Assembly: GCA_020722725.1 (NCBI GenBank)
Contig: DYKG01000033.1
Coordinates: 1 to 37,960 of the forward strand
Direction: 5' to 3'
From: Candidatus Methylomirabilis sp.
GTDB lineage: Bacteria > Muiribacteriota > Ozemobacteria > Ozemobacterales > Ozemobacteraceae
Length of the DNA: 37,960 nucleotides
Shown: piece by piece, positions 24,767 through 32,784 of the stretch
How positions within the stretch are numbered: position 1 is the first letter of the stretch
How the letters are laid out: the number at the start of each line of letters is the position of its first letter
Position numbers and translations under genes: made by a program
Notes under the pieces: model-generated
Told to the model about the DNA's origin: nothing
What the model saw: the letters and a program-made list of their open reading frames with translations, nothing else
Databases searched by the model: none

Positions 24767-25657
24767 ATGAATCAGCACAGTAATACTGGACGCAACGATC
24801 CATGCCCATGCGGCAGCGGATTAAAATATAAAAGATGCTGTATGACAGGCAAAAAAGAAGTGCCTGTGGTTGAAAACCTTGCAGATTTATATTACCGAAA
24901 CTATAAAATTCGCCTGAAAACCCAACAGGATCTCGAAGGAATACGCAAAGCCGGAATTCTGGTTGTCGATACCCTGAAAAAAGTTGAAGATTTCATCAGG
25001 CCGGGAATTACAACTAACGATATCAACAGCCTGGTCCATGATTATACGATCAAGCACAATGCTACTCCCGCCCCGCTCAATTACCGGGGATTCCCCAAAA
25101 GTGTCTGCACTTCGGTGAATGAGGTTATCTGTCACGGTATTCCTTCAGACCGTATTCTTAAAGAAGGCGATATCGTCAACGTTGATGTTACCTCGATTTT
25201 GCATGGTTTTTATGCCGACGCAAACATGACATTCTTTGTCGGCGAATGTACGGAAGAGGCAAAAAAGATTGTTGCGATTGCCAGGGAATCGCTCAGGCGC
25301 GGCTTGTCAGTGGTCATGCCAGACAACACCCTCGGCGATGTGGGCTGGGCAATACAGGAATACGCTGAAAGCCATGGCTGCTCGGTAGTCCGCGAATTTA
25401 TCGGTCACGGTATCGGCAAAACCTTTCACGAACCACCCGACGTACCGCACTTCGGCAAACCCAAAACCGGCATTACCCTGGTTCCCGGCATGGTTTTCAC
25501 GATCGAACCCATGGTAAATCTCGGCAAAAGATTTCTCAGGGTGCTCGAAGATGAATGGACTGCCGTTACCCGTGATGGTTCATTATCTGCACAATTCGAA
25601 CAAACGATAGTCGTAACTGAAGACGGCTATGAAAGTCTGACCCCCTATGAACTTTAA
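24767..25657 (+). CDS. map: Type I methionine aminopeptidase with N-terminal SEC-C zinc motif
   Basis: Starting at ATG 24767, which follows GGAGGAAGGA, the product has 296 residues. Residues 9-25 form a SEC-C metal-binding motif (NDPCPCGSGLKYKRCC), known from SecA and from some MetAP subtypes, which probably docks the enzyme at the ribosome. The catalytic domain then shows His123 in CHGIP and the five metal ligands Asp140, Asp151, His214, Glu247 and Glu278. It removes the initiator Met from nascent proteins. The alternative ATG at 24743 lacks a ribosome site. A small gene follows 15 bases downstream in the same direction. Confidence 0.95.
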   Translation: MNQHSNTGRNDPCPCGSGLKYKRCCMTGKKEVPVVENLADLYYRNYKIRLKTQQDLEGIRKAGILVVDTLKKVEDFIRPGITTNDINSLVHDYTIKHNATPAPLNYRGFPKSVCTSVNEVICHGIPSDRILKEGDIVNVDVTSILHGFYADANMTFFVGECTEEAKKIVAIARESLRRGLSVVMPDNTLGDVGWAIQEYAESHGCSVVREFIGHGIGKTFHEPPDVPHFGKPKTGITLVPGMVFTIEPMVNLGKRFLRVLEDEWTAVTRDGSLSAQFEQTIVVTEDGYESLTPYEL

Positions 25658-25672
25658 GCTTAACGGAGGCCA

Positions 25673-26014
25673 ATGATGGAAGAACTGCTGACCAATTTCA
25701 TGCATTTTATCGATGCCGAAGCTGATTCTGACAAGAGTTTTGACCCTGACAAAAAGATTGCAGATCAGTTTGATTATCTTTTTGACGAAACCGATTTTCG
25801 CATCGCCCTGATCAAATTTGAAATGAACCAGCACATCGATATTCCGCGAACTCCGCTGAACTATCAGTTGACTTTGCGCGAGCTGTGCGCCAAGATCAGC
25901 GAACTGTCGCCGATAAAAAAGCCCAATATTCCAGCTTTCTTAAAAAAGAAAAGAGCCGAAATGGCGAAAATTACTCAGGAAATGGCTGCTGACCTCAGTC
26001 GCATCTTTGGCTGA
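25673..26014 (+). CDS. Hypothetical 113-residue protein, operon partner of map
   Basis: I do not recognise this protein. It begins 15 bases after the map stop with a GGAGG site and tandem ATGs (25673/25676), so it is probably co-transcribed. The product is acidic in its first half (FIDAEADSDKSFDPDKKIAD) and helical with basic residues in the second (FLKKKRAEMAKITQEMAADL). It has no signal peptide, membrane span or cysteine motif. A cytoplasmic helical protein is likely; function unknown. Confidence 0.65.
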   Translation: MMEELLTNFMHFIDAEADSDKSFDPDKKIADQFDYLFDETDFRIALIKFEMNQHIDIPRTPLNYQLTLRELCAKISELSPIKKPNIPAFLKKKRAEMAKITQEMAADLSRIFG

Positions 26015-26042
26015 GATTTTTTTGCCAATTCCATCACCGCTC

Positions 26043-26063
26043 TGGTATTATTTGTTAATACCA
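26043..26063. promoter_or_regulatory. Perfect inverted repeat upstream of the DUF364 gene
   Basis: TGGTATTA (26043-26050) and TAATACCA (26056-26063) flank a five-base loop, 17 bases before the ATG. A possible -10 (TATTAT, 26045-26050) lies inside the left arm, with TTGCCA 18 bases upstream. The placement fits a repressor operator. Confidence 0.5.
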
Positions 26064-26080
26064 CATATAAAGGCGGACTT

Positions 26081-26824
26081 ATGAAAATAGCACAAGCTCT
26101 AATTGACTATGCTTTGCCTCTGGCGGAAAAGGCAACGGTTAAAGATTTGCGGCTGGGTCTTGGATACAGCTGCATCGAACTTAGCGATGGGAGCAGCGGT
26201 GTAGCCTGGACCCCTGACAAACGACAATCAGGTTCTTGCACTCATCTTCGTCAGGCTGGCAATCTGATTGGCTTGAGTGCCAGTGAAACTTTAAGCTGGC
26301 TTGACAGCGACAATCTGTTAGAACGCGCAGCAGGGCTTGCAACCTTCAACGCACTTAACAGCCGGGTCAAAAGAGAACTTTATTCAGAAGAAGCAACTTC
26401 TCTGCTACAAATTAAGAGCTCAGATCATGTCGTGATGGTAGGTTATTTTGCCCCGATTATTCCAAAATTGAAAGAAACCGGCTGCCACCTTGAAATTGTT
26501 GAGCTCGACGAGGAAAAACCGGAAGTTCTAAACACGCAGCAAGGCTTCAAAGCCATTGCAGAATGTGACGTGGCCATCATCACCGCCACCAGCATCATCA
26601 ACAACACAGCCGATGGACTTTTTGCGGCATTGAAGCGCAACCGTGCTGCGACCATTCTTGGGCCTTCTACGCCGATGGCACCCGAAGCCTTTAAGGGCAC
26701 CAGAATCACTCAGTTGAGCGGTTCTTATGTCAGGGATATTGATAAAGTAAAGACGATTGTTTCCCAAGGGGGCGGCACCATGCTGCTGAAAAAATTCCTG
26801 GATTTTTCCACAGTTAAGATTTAA
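26081..26824 (+). CDS. DUF364 / DUF4213-type putative heavy-metal chelation protein
   Basis: The 247-residue protein fits the two-part family of Rossmann-like putative metal-chelation proteins. The N-terminal half (DUF4213-like) has RLGLGYSCIELSDG and SWLDSDNLLERAAGLATFNA. The C-terminal half is Rossmann-like with VVMVGYFAPIIPKL, VELDEEKP and ILGPSTPMAPE, the last being a hallmark of DUF364. Relatives often lie beside metal or molybdate transporters, but none are seen here. A ribosome site (AAGGCGG) precedes the ATG. The palindrome upstream suggests regulated expression. No biochemical function is established for the family. Confidence 0.8.
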   Translation: MKIAQALIDYALPLAEKATVKDLRLGLGYSCIELSDGSSGVAWTPDKRQSGSCTHLRQAGNLIGLSASETLSWLDSDNLLERAAGLATFNALNSRVKRELYSEEATSLLQIKSSDHVVMVGYFAPIIPKLKETGCHLEIVELDEEKPEVLNTQQGFKAIAECDVAIITATSIINNTADGLFAALKRNRAATILGPSTPMAPEAFKGTRITQLSGSYVRDIDKVKTIVSQGGGTMLLKKFLDFSTVKI

Positions 26825-26841
26825 CCACCTGGATAATAAGC

Positions 26842-27290
26842 ATGGATCAGTTTCAACGAGATTTATTGAATATCACCGCCGACCTGAACTGCGGAGCAAC
26901 CCTTGATCAGGTTCTCAATCGTTTTTACCAGGGTTTAAAGAGCCATGTCCCCTACGACCGAATCGGCGTTTCTGTTATTTCTGATGATCGAATTACTGTT
27001 CGATCAATCTGGGCAAAATCTGAATACGAACCGATACTTCCGGGTCTTGGCTACTAATCACCGCTTGAAGGCAGCACCCTTCAAGAAATCATTGAAACAG
27101 GTGAGCCAAGTATAATAAATGATTTAAATGAATATTTAAAACAACACCCCGACAGCCATTCGTCAAAACTGGTCAGACAGGCAAAAAACTGTCAACCCAC
27201 GGCGCCTGTCTGATTTTGCCAGATCCGGTTTCTCTTTGCATCGACTGGCTTTCGTCCTTGTGCCCATTTAATTTTTTGTATCCATGCGGG
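26842..27290 (+). pseudogene. Interrupted GAF-domain protein
   Basis: The first 71 codons encode the start of a GAF domain (ITADLNCGATLDQVLNRFY, PYDRIGVSVISDD). A TAA at 27055-27057 stops it. The same frame then continues in recognisable GAF sequence (SPLEGSTLQEIIETGEPSII and NDLNEYLKQHPDSHSSKLVR) until a second stop near 27212, after which the expected strand appears only in other frames. At least one nonsense and one or more frameshift changes are thus present. The source was probably a signalling protein; any output domain is lost. Confidence 0.7.
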
Positions 27291-27367
27291 GTTGCCATAG
27301 AGTTTTTGCAGTTGAAACAGAAGAAATGATAGAATTCAATATCTAAACCTATTGCATGAGGTAAAAC

Positions 27368-30118
27368 TTGGCGTCAGCAGGAAGTTTCAGGCAGCTATTG
27401 CCCCATCTGGCAAGAATGCTTGCCGGCACGGATGAGTATGTTTCGCACCAGACCGCCCTGTTCCTTCTCGGTTTTTCAACCGACCTGGGAAAACAGATAA
27501 CCATAGTATCGGCCCGACGTCGGCGCAACCGCACGATCGAGGGCTTTGAAATTGTTTTCGTTTATCACAGCGCTTTTGACCCCAAACACACACAGAAAAT
27601 CAACATTGCTGATGAGCAACTGCCGATTTCCAATCTTGAAAAAACCATGATCGATCTATGCAAAGACCAGAGCTATGCCCCTGATCTTGAAACCATTGCC
27701 CGTCTTTTCTGCGCGGTTCCTTATAACCTGAAAGAGTTACTCAACATTGCCCGCGCAACTTCTGATACCGTATTAAAAAGAGTTTCGTTGATGGCGGCCT
27801 GGAGCGGCCGGGCAGCTTATTTCGAACTGCCAGTCAAACATTTTAAACGAACTCCAATCAGGCTCGACGCCAGAGAGAAAGAAAACCTGATATGGAACAG
27901 CCTGTTTTTTACCAGACTGCCGGCGAGGCTATTGCGCCTGCCCGTAAGTCGCCCACCAGAAGACACCGATGACAAGGTGCGTCTGTGGATGGAACTCAAA
28001 GCTTTACCGGAATTATGCGAAAAGCAGTTTGAAGCTGAAATGATTTTTATCCGCGAAACACCCGAACCCGGAATCAATAAAATAATTGAAAATTATTTCC
28101 GTGATATTTACCTGGGTTTTTCCATTGAGCGTTTGCGTGAATTCATTGTCGGCAACAATCGTGGCGAGCATGATTTTCCACCGGCCATACCTGAGCTGCT
28201 GCGCACTTTTCTGCACAGTCACGATCGCATTCTTCTGCTGCGTGAAAAGGAATTGAAAGACTGGTTCTTCGAAAATCTTTCTTCAAAAGAGCCGCAGGTA
28301 ATTGAGACCCTTATTTTTTATGGTATCAAGCTAAAGCTTTTTAAAGAAGTGTTTGAAAAGTTTGACCTTGCCTGCAGCGAGCTTTTTTATGCCGGCAGAT
28401 TTAAAGCAATCAATCTTTTTGCCGAGCACTTCATTGAATCAGAATTTCGGCTGACACCAGCCATGTTGCTTAACATAAGTAAAACTTTTTCAATGCAGGA
28501 AAAATTCGAAATAGCCCTGAGCCTGCTCGAACACCACCTGGAACTTGCCGAGAATGAAAACGCGGATCTTTCAGTGGTCGGACAGCTTCATTATGCGACC
28601 GGTCTGGTTTTCCATCGCATGGAAAGAGGCGACGATGCCCTTTCAGAACTTTTTCTCGCACGCGAAACTTTTCTGATTGAACGCAATGACGAACTGTTGG
28701 CGCGTTGCGAATTGTCGATCGGCAATATTTATTTTACCCGTGGGCACCCTGGGTCGGCACGCGCTTATTACATCAACGGACTTAATCGCACCAGGTCTCT
28801 CAAAGATCGGCCAATGCAGGCATCTTTTCTGGCTAACATCGGCATGGTGGAGTATGATCTTGGCAATTTTCCCAAAGCGGCCACTTACTTCAACCAGGCT
28901 TATGCCATGAATAAAATGCTGAAGAATCACTGGTCAAATTCGGTGGTTGGAATGGCCCTGGGAAAACTTTTTCTCAAACTGGGTCAGTTTTCCAAGTCGA
29001 TGCGGGTTTTTCGTGAGATTTACCCCCTTCGTCAGGAAAAAGGCCATGCAAGCGGCTTATACGAAATCAGCAGCATTCTTGCATGGATATGTGAGATAAC
29101 CGGCAGGTCAGGTACCGCCCAAACCCACTGGAATCAGGCCGACCGAAATGATATCGACCAGCTCGAACCCAGGTCGAGATTTGTTGGCGAAATATTAAGG
29201 GCTTTGAATCACTTTTATCATAAGCGCTACAATGAGGCAGAGCTGATGTTCAAACGAATGATTGAACACGCCGAAGCTCGCAATTCTTCAGCAATTCTAC
29301 GGGCAGATTGTCTGTTTGGTCTGGCAACCGTCAAATTTTTTCTGGGGCAAAAAGGCGATTCGATTGAATTGTTCAACCGGGCACGTCATGTTATTCCCAA
29401 AGAAAAAGCAAGGTTTCAACTGGCCCAGATTAACTTTTACTCAGGCCTTCTGCTACCAGAAGCCTTTCCAGAAATAAATCTGCAGGACACCCTGAAAGTT
29501 TTACTGCAAAGCCAGGTCTATGACCCGCTATGGGTACATTATGCGAAATATCTGAAAGAAATTCCCAGCCCTGAAGCAAGAAAATATCTGGCTTATCATC
29601 TCGACCACACCTCACCTTCAGCGTTGCAAAATATTCGCAAACTTTTCCCTGATTTTGACCAGATAATCAGCGAGATATCCAAGAAAACCAGTCGAGCTGC
29701 CGAATTCGTCACACTGCTATCGCCCGGAGAAACTCGAACCATACATAACGAAGACTATGCGATATGGCAAAAGAATTATCCGGCTGACACCCTGATTTTC
29801 GATGCACCGGCTGGATTGCTGGCCTACAACGACTGCTGCGACAGACTAAAACCAGGATCGATCCCACATAGTGTTTTGCTTCAATTATTCCTCGCTATCC
29901 CACATCCCGTGGAAATCGAATCGCTGTACCGCTCGGCATGGGGCATGGAATTCGACCCGGAATACGATTTTGGTGCTTTTAAAAGCAGTATTCAGCGCCT
30001 GAAACACTGCCTGAAAAAAGTTGCAAATACCGCAATTCTGCAACGGCAAAAAAGTTCAAAAGGTTTAAAGGCTGTAAGAATTTCGGCAACCGTACCCTGG
30101 GTTCTCGCGTTTCGCTGA
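27368..30118 (+). CDS. Large TPR protein with an N-terminal AbiEi-like antitoxin domain
   Basis: The 916-residue frame starts at TTG 27368 behind GAGG; ATG 27416 is an alternative. Residues about 20-150 resemble the AbiEi-type antitoxin/regulator fold: YVSHQTALFLLGF, SARRRRNRTIEGFEIVFVYH and ISNLEKTMIDLC match its sHltAl.lhGl, R-rich and p.kTliDc blocks. The N-terminal wing normally before that domain is short or missing. Residues about 370-700 carry tetratricopeptide-like repeats (QLHYATGLVFHRMERGDDAL, FLANIGMVEYDLGNFPKAAT). The last 90 residues look like a helical DNA-binding domain (ESLYRSAWGMEFDPEYDFGA). I infer a TPR-regulated transcription factor; the AbiEi assignment is moderate and made by eye. 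Confidence 0.65.
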   Translation: MASAGSFRQLLPHLARMLAGTDEYVSHQTALFLLGFSTDLGKQITIVSARRRRNRTIEGFEIVFVYHSAFDPKHTQKINIADEQLPISNLEKTMIDLCKDQSYAPDLETIARLFCAVPYNLKELLNIARATSDTVLKRVSLMAAWSGRAAYFELPVKHFKRTPIRLDAREKENLIWNSLFFTRLPARLLRLPVSRPPEDTDDKVRLWMELKALPELCEKQFEAEMIFIRETPEPGINKIIENYFRDIYLGFSIERLREFIVGNNRGEHDFPPAIPELLRTFLHSHDRILLLREKELKDWFFENLSSKEPQVIETLIFYGIKLKLFKEVFEKFDLACSELFYAGRFKAINLFAEHFIESEFRLTPAMLLNISKTFSMQEKFEIALSLLEHHLELAENENADLSVVGQLHYATGLVFHRMERGDDALSELFLARETFLIERNDELLARCELSIGNIYFTRGHPGSARAYYINGLNRTRSLKDRPMQASFLANIGMVEYDLGNFPKAATYFNQAYAMNKMLKNHWSNSVVGMALGKLFLKLGQFSKSMRVFREIYPLRQEKGHASGLYEISSILAWICEITGRSGTAQTHWNQADRNDIDQLEPRSRFVGEILRALNHFYHKRYNEAELMFKRMIEHAEARNSSAILRADCLFGLATVKFFLGQKGDSIELFNRARHVIPKEKARFQLAQINFYSGLLLPEAFPEINLQDTLKVLLQSQVYDPLWVHYAKYLKEIPSPEARKYLAYHLDHTSPSALQNIRKLFPDFDQIISEISKKTSRAAEFVTLLSPGETRTIHNEDYAIWQKNYPADTLIFDAPAGLLAYNDCCDRLKPGSIPHSVLLQLFLAIPHPVEIESLYRSAWGMEFDPEYDFGAFKSSIQRLKHCLKKVANTAILQRQKSSKGLKAVRISATVPWVLAFR

Positions 30119-30212
30119 TTGCATATTTTTTGTTGCGAGCCAGACAAAACCGCCCGGACACGGTCATCAAAAGCGCCTTTCCCTGACGCAAAAAATGTCA
30201 CCCTTGCATCTA

Positions 30213-30241
30213 TTGCCGATCCACGATGTCGCTGCTATACT
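30213..30241 (+). promoter_or_regulatory. Promoter of the secreted two-gene operon
   Basis: TTGCCG (30213-30218) and TATACT (30236-30241) are spaced by 17 bases, about 50 bases before the first ATG. Confidence 0.5.
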
Positions 30242-30289
30242 TCTTCCATCAGTAATTAAGTACATTAGCTGTTGGAGGAGTATCGAGTA

Positions 30290-31168
30290 ATGACCCTGAA
30301 CAAAAAAACTTTCTTAACTGTAGTTCTTTTCGCACTGGCCAGCATGCAGGTAATGGCTTTTGACGGCGTTCTTCCCGGCGACAAACTTTTCCCGGTTCAG
30401 GAAAGAATTTTCCGTGCCATCAGCAATTATTGGCTGGTTCAGGAAACCTACAACCAGTATGGCTCAAACCCCACTCAGGAAAATGAAACTGCCTGGAACA
30501 AAGCAATCAAAAGCCATACCGATCTCTGCGTCAGACTTGGCAAAGACGTTCTTTTGTCAATCAAGAAAAATCAGTATAGCCAGGTTGAAATGCTCAGTGA
30601 AATTTACAAATCATTGCCAACCGGCGCCAGAGTTGCCCTTTACCCGGCTCTCGGCTACATGAAGGTCGAAATCGTTCAGGAAAATCAGAAATATCTGACC
30701 GAAGAAAAATTCCGCGAATATTTCCCCGGCTACGGTTACACCGAACCCGGCTACAAATATCGCAAAGGTCGCGAACTTGAACGTGAGTACAAAGGCGTTA
30801 CCTGGCAGAGCGAAGAACATTCAATCTCTACCACCTGGAACGTTAATCTGACCATCTCAATCGACCTGCTCAACATCCTTTCCGGTCTGGTAACCGGCGG
30901 AGCCATCAAAGACCTCAAGGTCGGCGAACAGTACAACATGAACGTTGGTGGTCAGCCGATGATCGTCTGCAACGTTTCTTTTCAAAGAATAAAATCAATT
31001 GTAACTAAAACTAATAGAAAGTTCGAAATAAATAAAGTATGGTTCGAACTTTTAAGAGCTAAATCTTCTTTCTGGTCAGAAGGCGCCTGGGAAGTCACTG
31101 GCAAAACCTATGAAATTCTACAGGAACCGACTGGTGAAGCCGTTGTGACTGGAATCGAAGGGGCTTGA
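30290..31168 (+). CDS. Secreted protein of unknown function
   Basis: ATG 30290 follows a GGAGGAG site; the frame extends to a TTG that lies inside that site and is not used. The 292-residue product has a signal peptide (MTLNKKTFLTVVLFALASMQ, cleavage near VMA). The mature part begins FDGVLPGDKLFP with helical Trp/Tyr-rich segments. It continues with PGYGYTEPGYKYRKGREL and a strand-rich region (VNLTISIDLLNILSGLVTGG) that looks membrane-interacting. I do not recognise a family. It is the first gene of an operon with the pseudo-subtilase 18 bases downstream. The stretch 30979-31069 is notably A/T-rich with different codon use (AGA, ATA, TTA, AAT). Confidence 0.7.
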   Translation: MTLNKKTFLTVVLFALASMQVMAFDGVLPGDKLFPVQERIFRAISNYWLVQETYNQYGSNPTQENETAWNKAIKSHTDLCVRLGKDVLLSIKKNQYSQVEMLSEIYKSLPTGARVALYPALGYMKVEIVQENQKYLTEEKFREYFPGYGYTEPGYKYRKGRELEREYKGVTWQSEEHSISTTWNVNLTISIDLLNILSGLVTGGAIKDLKVGEQYNMNVGGQPMIVCNVSFQRIKSIVTKTNRKFEINKVWFELLRAKSSFWSEGAWEVTGKTYEILQEPTGEAVVTGIEGA

Positions 31169-31186
31169 AATTCTGGAGGTCATTGA

Positions 31187-32470
31187 ATGTGTAAACGTGG
31201 TGTCCTGGTCAATTTTAAACCGGGTCTGTTTACAATCCTTCTGGTTCTCACTCTTATAGCTATAGCCGAACCGGGGGCCTGCCGCCCCCGGTTTGTATAC
31301 TTAAACGAAAAAGCAGACTATAGCAGTATTTCCGAGGATCTGGCCACTACCAGTGGCAACAGAAGAGGCGTAAAAGCAATTCTATCTGAAGGGCAGCTTC
31401 GGGTTAACAAACTTATGAGCTACCTTCCCAACAGCGTTCCTGCTGTGGCTGCCGGCGGCGTTTTTGCCGATCTGAGCAATGAGCAGCTTGCAGCTCTGCG
31501 CAAGATCGATCCGGCAATCGAAAGCAGCGATTATCAAGAAGCTGAGCTTCATGCATTAAGCACGATCAACGAATCGACCCAGAGCAACCAGCTCTGGAAC
31601 TTCAATCTCAGCGGCGCAAGCCTGATGAAACAGTTTTACAGCGCCAATGGCGAAAATCGAACGCTTGCCGTGGTTTCGCTTGATTACCCTTATGGGCATA
31701 CTTCGCTCCAGGGCAAAATTAAAAATTACAAGCTTTTTGGCCAACCGACGGTAACCCGCGGTCTCAAAGACCTGTATCTGGTACACCCCCTTGGCATAAT
31801 CGCCGCTCGGGAAGAAACAATGTATGAAGGCATTGCACCGAAATGCAACGTTATTCTGGCTCAGATATCCCAGAAAGCCGTTAAAGCCAACACTCTTCTT
31901 GAAGCAATTGAATGGCTGATTACCCTCGAAACACCGCCCGATGCGATTCTATTCTGTACTGATTTCGGCACTGCAGCACCCCTGGCAATTCAACGCGCCC
32001 TTTTTGCATGTCGAAATGCCGGGATAATTCCCATTCTGCCGGCTGGAAACAACCCAAACAGCGTCAGCGGTATGGCAGCCCTGCCCTGCTGCATAACCGT
32101 TGGCTCAATCGATCAGTGGAAACAGCGTTCACTTTTTTCGGGAGCAGGTCCCGTAGTTTTTCAAGGGCAGAAGATCATGAAACCTGATTGTGTTGAACCG
32201 GGCTCAAACGTACTTGGCCCCGCCGATACCATTGAATACAGGTTCGGCAGCGGAACATTGCAGGCTGCGGCTCATTTCGCCGGAATTTACCTGCAGGTAA
32301 AGCAGGTCGTTCCTCCAGAAACCGATCCCGAAACCATTATTTCGGCGCTTCTTACCAAAACTACCGATATTGGTCCTGCCGGCGCTGACAATGAAAATGG
32401 TTTTGGCCTGCCCGAACCGGCCGCCGCTGTTACTCACATACTTTATCCACCAGAAGAAGAAGTTCACTGA
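31187..32470 (+). CDS. Secreted subtilisin-fold protein with a degenerate catalytic triad (pseudo-protease)
   Basis: The 427-residue protein has an N-terminal signal segment (hydrophobic residues 13-30), an I9-like prodomain (about 35-120, ending SDYQEAELHAL) and a subtilase fold. Aligning motifs by eye, the Asp motif VAVIDSG becomes LAVVSLD with Ser164 at the catalytic position. The His motif HGTHVAGI keeps His200 (VHPLGIIAA). The oxyanion Asn288 is present in PAGNN. The Ser motif GTSMAAPHVAG becomes GTLQAAAHFAG with Leu358 replacing the nucleophile. It should therefore not cleave peptide bonds. A GGAGG site precedes the ATG, and the gene is the second in an operon. A bidirectional terminator follows. 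Confidence 0.75.
   Translation: MCKRGVLVNFKPGLFTILLVLTLIAIAEPGACRPRFVYLNEKADYSSISEDLATTSGNRRGVKAILSEGQLRVNKLMSYLPNSVPAVAAGGVFADLSNEQLAALRKIDPAIESSDYQEAELHALSTINESTQSNQLWNFNLSGASLMKQFYSANGENRTLAVVSLDYPYGHTSLQGKIKNYKLFGQPTVTRGLKDLYLVHPLGIIAAREETMYEGIAPKCNVILAQISQKAVKANTLLEAIEWLITLETPPDAILFCTDFGTAAPLAIQRALFACRNAGIIPILPAGNNPNSVSGMAALPCCITVGSIDQWKQRSLFSGAGPVVFQGQKIMKPDCVEPGSNVLGPADTIEYRFGSGTLQAAAHFAGIYLQVKQVVPPETDPETIISALLTKTTDIGPAGADNENGFGLPEPAAAVTHILYPPEEEVH
31269..31293. other. Perfect 10-bp GC-rich hairpin in the coding start of the pseudo-subtilase gene
   Basis: AACCGGGGGC and GCCCCCGGTT pair perfectly around a CTGCC loop, about 80 bases after the ATG, within codons for the signal-peptide end. 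There is no T-tract after it. It could slow transcription or translation, or be a chance consequence of the Pro/Gly/Arg codons. Confidence 0.55.
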
Positions 32471-32504
32471 TTTAAAAAATTATTTAACTTAGTTGATATA
32501 AAAG

Positions 32505-32544
32505 CGGTCACTTGCTCCTTAAGCTATGCAGGGCTCAGTGACCG
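32505..32544. repeat. GGTCAC...GTGACC inverted repeat, module of the intergenic repeat family
   Basis: CGGTCAC (32505-32511) and GTGACCG (32538-32544) are inverted. The right part GGGCTCAGTGACCGGTTTCT closely resembles GGCTCAATGACCGTTTTCT at 3972-3990 and the modules at 9705-9741. Confidence 0.5.
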
Positions 32545-32644
32545 GTTTCTTTTCAAAAAAACCTACAACATCTTCTGGCCCAATTACCAATCATAAATTT
32601 TAAGACTTATCCTATTTTAAAAACGTGTTACAGAAATCTGGAAC

Positions 32645-32670
32645 GTGCCGCAACATTGGTCGGCCCCTGC
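32645..32670. repeat. Palindromic hairpin repeat, copy 3 (degenerate)
   Basis: The segment starting GTGCCGCAACATTGG and ending CGGCCCCTGC resembles the ends of the 29-base units at 10824 and 19740. Its arms pair only partly. Confidence 0.35.
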
Positions 32671-32737
32671 CAATTTTTCAACTGTGATCCTGATTACAAG
32701 GGTGGCGAAAATCAATTTGACTGAAATTTTCCAATAA

Positions 32738-32775
32738 AAAAAGGCACAAAAGCTTAGAGACTTTTGTGCCTTTTT
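32738..32775. terminator. Bidirectional rho-independent terminator
   Basis: AAAAAGGCACAAAAG (32738-32752) pairs perfectly with CTTTTGTGCCTTTTT (32761-32775) around an eight-base loop. A-runs and T-runs on the two sides serve both the pseudo-subtilase gene and the opposing sensory gene. Confidence 0.9.
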
Positions 32776-32784
32776 GCAAGCTGA

